Assembly: GCA_023957315.1 (NCBI GenBank)
Contig: JAMLHE010000001.1
Location: 1-64,000 of the forward strand
Direction: 5' to 3'
Source: Candidatus Kapaibacterium sp.
GTDB taxonomy: Bacteria; Bacteroidota; Ignavibacteria; Kapaibacteriales; UBA2268
DNA length: 64,000 nt
This document shows positions 62,157 to 64,000 of this stretch, piece by piece (the stretch's first letter is position 1; each line of letters opens with the position of its first letter). The position numbers and the translations under genes are program-made. The notes under the pieces were generated by a model. That model was not told where the DNA came from. It made no database searches and saw nothing but the letters and a program-made list of their open reading frames with translations.

Positions 62157-62879
62157 TTATTTGACTATAAAAGCTACTTGGAAATAATTGTTGACAGCTG
62201 CGATTATTTGGGTTTCAATGCGAAATGCTTTTGTAAATTCCATATATGCCTTGAATTCATGCATCGGTACGCCAAATTCGTCAAAAATGATAATGTCATC
62301 TTTGCGTAAAAGGTGCGCCATCGAAGTGAGAACAAATAAAGTCGAGGTGTATAAATCGGCATCAATATGAATCACTTTTCGTTTATCATTTTTGAATGTA
62401 CGGAGAAAACCTGGCAAAGTGTCCTGGAATAATCCGACTAAAAATTCAGCCCTATTGTCGTTCATGTCGGGCAATTTTCCACCTGCGGACATATCGCCTT
62501 TTTTGAATAAATTCCAATCTTCAGGAAGCCCTTCGAAAGTATCGAAGCCGTAAAATTTCGATTCGGCATTAGAATTATTTTCTGCCCACCATTTGAAAGT
62601 TCGTCCGTAAGCTACGCCAAATTCGAGATAATCAATCGGACAATTCAATCCGTACTTATTTTTGATAAACTCGAAAAGTTCAAATCTTCTGCCTGTCCCA
62701 AAATTCGGGTTAAAAAAATCATCTAATTCGGGCTTAGTTATCGAAGCTCGCCACCGCGAGAATTCATTCAAATAAGACAAATTGAACATAAAACCATTCA
62801 TTAAGCCGAATAATTTGTGCAATTTCAGCTTCAAATAGATTGCTTTCGTTTTACGAATGAAAAATAATTTTACTTTCAT
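62157..62879 (-). CDS. TylF/MycF-like methyltransferase
   Basis: 240 residues. Class I SAM-dependent O-methyltransferase of the TylF type, which methylates sugar hydroxyls in antibiotics and in surface polysaccharides. Motifs are PIDYLEFGVAYGRTFKWWAE (SAM binding), FYGFDTFEGLPEDWN, RKVIHIDADLYTSTLFVL (metal-binding Asp pair) and DDIIIFDEFGVP. No glycosyltransferase or other sugar gene is adjacent, so the target is not evident. The stop abuts the stop of the convergent protease gene, and topA ends seven bases upstream of its ATG. Confidence 0.85.
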   Translation of the reverse strand: MKVKLFFIRKTKAIYLKLKLHKLFGLMNGFMFNLSYLNEFSRWRASITKPELDDFFNPNFGTGRRFELFEFIKNKYGLNCPIDYLEFGVAYGRTFKWWAENNSNAESKFYGFDTFEGLPEDWNLFKKGDMSAGGKLPDMNDNRAEFLVGLFQDTLPGFLRTFKNDKRKVIHIDADLYTSTLFVLTSMAHLLRKDDIIIFDEFGVPMHEFKAYMEFTKAFRIETQIIAAVNNYFQVAFIVK

Positions 62880-62885
62880 ATTGTT

Positions 62886-64000
62886 CTATTTCTTTTTTCC
62901 ACCACGACCTTTGGGTTTGGCAACAGCTTTATCAAGCAATTCTTGACATTCTTCGAGAGTCAAATCAGCCGGAATTTTATCTTTCGGGACACGTGCGTTT
63001 TTCTTGCCGTCAGTGATATAAGGACCAAATCTTCCGTTGAGCACTTTGATAGATTCGTTGGACGGAAATAATTTCAGAGTATTCGCTTTATTTGCGTCGG
63101 ATTTAGCTTGGATTCTTATGATTGCTTCTTCAAGCGCAATTTCGTGAATCTCTTCCTCTTTGATAGATACAAAAGTTTTGTCGTGCTTCAGATAAGGTCC
63201 GAAACGCCCGATTTGAGCCGAAATCTCAACGCCGTTGGCATCAGTTCCAATAATACGCGGCAAATCAAATGCTTTCAAAGCCTCTTCGAGAGTTATTTGG
63301 TCAAGTCGAGAATTTTTAGGCATTTTTGCGAATTTCGGTTTCTCCTCATCATCAGATTCGCCAATTTGCAACATCGGTCCGTATCTGCCGATTCGGGCAA
63401 TAATTGGCTTTCCTGTTTTCGGGTCATTCCCTAAGACACGATTCTCGACAGCATCAGTACGTTTAATATCTTGGGAAGCTTCGATTGTTTTGTGGAATTT
63501 GCCATAAAAGCCCTGAATCATCTTTTGCCAAGTTTTTTTCCCTTTGGCAATATCGTCAAATTCGCTTTCGACTTTTGCAGTAAAATTGAAATCTACAATA
63601 TCGGTAAAAAATTTCATCAAAAAATCAGTTACAACCATTCCAACATCAGTCGGAAACAGCTTCGATTTTTCAGCACCTGTGATTTCAGTTTTTTGTTCGG
63701 ATTTCAAAGCATCGCGAGTCAATTTGAAGAATGAATAAGCACGCTGTTTACCCTCTAAATCTTTCTTTTCTACGTATCCTCTGTCCTGAATTGTCGAAAT
63801 AGTCGGTGCATAAGTCGAAGGGCGACCGATTCCGAGTTCCTCCAATTTTTTCACCAAACTCGCTTCTGTATATCGAGGTGGAGGATTTTTGAAAGTTTCG
63901 CGGGAGGTAATTGATGAATAATCTACTATTTGCCCTTTAGTGAGAGGTGGCAAAATTTTTGAATCGTCATCAACACCGTTTTCATCATCAGTGGATTCAA
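62886..64000 (-). CDS. topA: DNA topoisomerase I, 3' part (runs off the window)
   Basis: Only the C-terminal ~371 residues are in the window; the frame is open to position 64000, so the start lies beyond it. This part contains the LPPLTKGQIV segment and GIGRPSTYAPTISTIQDRGYV, both typical of TopA downstream of the catalytic tyrosine, and then three glycine-rich repeat units (ARIGRYGPMLQIG, AQIGRFGPYLKHD, GRFGPYITDGKKNARVPKD), with a basic tail KPKGRGGKKK. These C-terminal repeats substitute for zinc fingers, none of which is visible. The enzyme relaxes negative supercoils. The RxTxS active-site region lies outside the window, so its integrity cannot be judged. Confidence 0.93.
   Translation of the reverse strand, partial: ESTDDENGVDDDSKILPPLTKGQIVDYSSITSRETFKNPPPRYTEASLVKKLEELGIGRPSTYAPTISTIQDRGYVEKKDLEGKQRAYSFFKLTRDALKSEQKTEITGAEKSKLFPTDVGMVVTDFLMKFFTDIVDFNFTAKVESEFDDIAKGKKTWQKMIQGFYGKFHKTIEASQDIKRTDAVENRVLGNDPKTGKPIIARIGRYGPMLQIGESDDEEKPKFAKMPKNSRLDQITLEEALKAFDLPRIIGTDANGVEISAQIGRFGPYLKHDKTFVSIKEEEIHEIALEEAIIRIQAKSDANKANTLKLFPSNESIKVLNGRFGPYITDGKKNARVPKDKIPADLTLEECQELLDKAVAKPKGRGGKKK

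Overview
The window is a chromosomal segment of an AT-rich, Gram-negative bacterium of the Bacteroidota/Chlorobiota/Ignavibacteriota group. The evidence is: five genes ending in type IX secretion (T9SS) C-terminal sorting domains, beta-barrel and OmpA-type envelope proteins, two promoters matching the Bacteroidota consensus (TTTG-N19-TAnnTTTG), and an elongation factor P whose loop (HRTPGNLRAF) resembles the green-sulfur-bacterial form as I recall it. A Kapabacteria- or Ignavibacteria-like lineage is my best guess; no rRNA is present to prove it. I saw no tRNA, rRNA, CRISPR array, integrase or transposase gene.

Layout. 0.1-5.7 kb: ssb, an MCE lipid-transport protein, an O-methyltransferase, a VWA-OmpA lipoprotein, an M28 peptidase and pyrE. 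5.7-7.7 kb: a triplicated promoter-leader cassette driving three small envelope proteins, then two tandem hairpin (MITE/REP-like) elements. 7.7-14.8 kb (minus): an envelope operon with a GldM/PorM-like periplasmic protein, two large outer-membrane barrel-like proteins (one frameshifted) and a second VWA-OmpA protein, preceded by 733 bases without a gene. 15.5-20.1 kb: an AbgT transporter plus a secreted ChaN/M1-metallopeptidase fusion. 20.3-22.3 kb: a lone paaZ. 22.3-28.3 kb: a tandem duplication of a large PKD/T9SS-sorted protein, the second copy frameshifted. 28.3-33.9 kb: a DUF2130 coiled-coil protein and two more T9SS-sorted proteins. 34-38.3 kb: rlpA-like, yjbR-like, and an Mla-type lipid transport operon (STAS-MlaE, MlaF, MCE) ending in an M15 peptidase. 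38.5-44.2 kb: nusB, metG, dps, a cluster of unrelated small palindromes, pterin dehydratase, thioredoxin and a UPF0173 hydrolase. 44.2-50.4 kb (minus): a PAS protein, purE, a thioredoxin-domain (DUF255) protein, murG and two membrane proteins coupled to it by 4-base overlaps. 50.5-64 kb: OsmC, tryptophanase, deoC, a free-standing Pol-beta-type lyase/HhH protein, a lamin-tail protein, free-Met-sulfoxide reductase, efp, a GH3 glycosidase, a subtilisin-like T9SS cargo, a TylF-like methyltransferase and the 3' part of topA.

The dominant theme is the cell envelope: surface proteins exported by T9SS, OmpA/VWA proteins, phospholipid transport (MCE), peptidoglycan synthesis and hydrolysis (murG, M15, rlpA, GH3). 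The most unusual items are the GldM-like operon, the ChaN-M1 fusion beside AbgT, the triplicated leader cassette whose third copy has lost its -7 box, the stand-alone Pol-beta-type lyase domain, and two families of palindromic repeats. Two apparent frameshifts (near 11.02 kb and 26.1 kb) are either real gene decay or assembly error.
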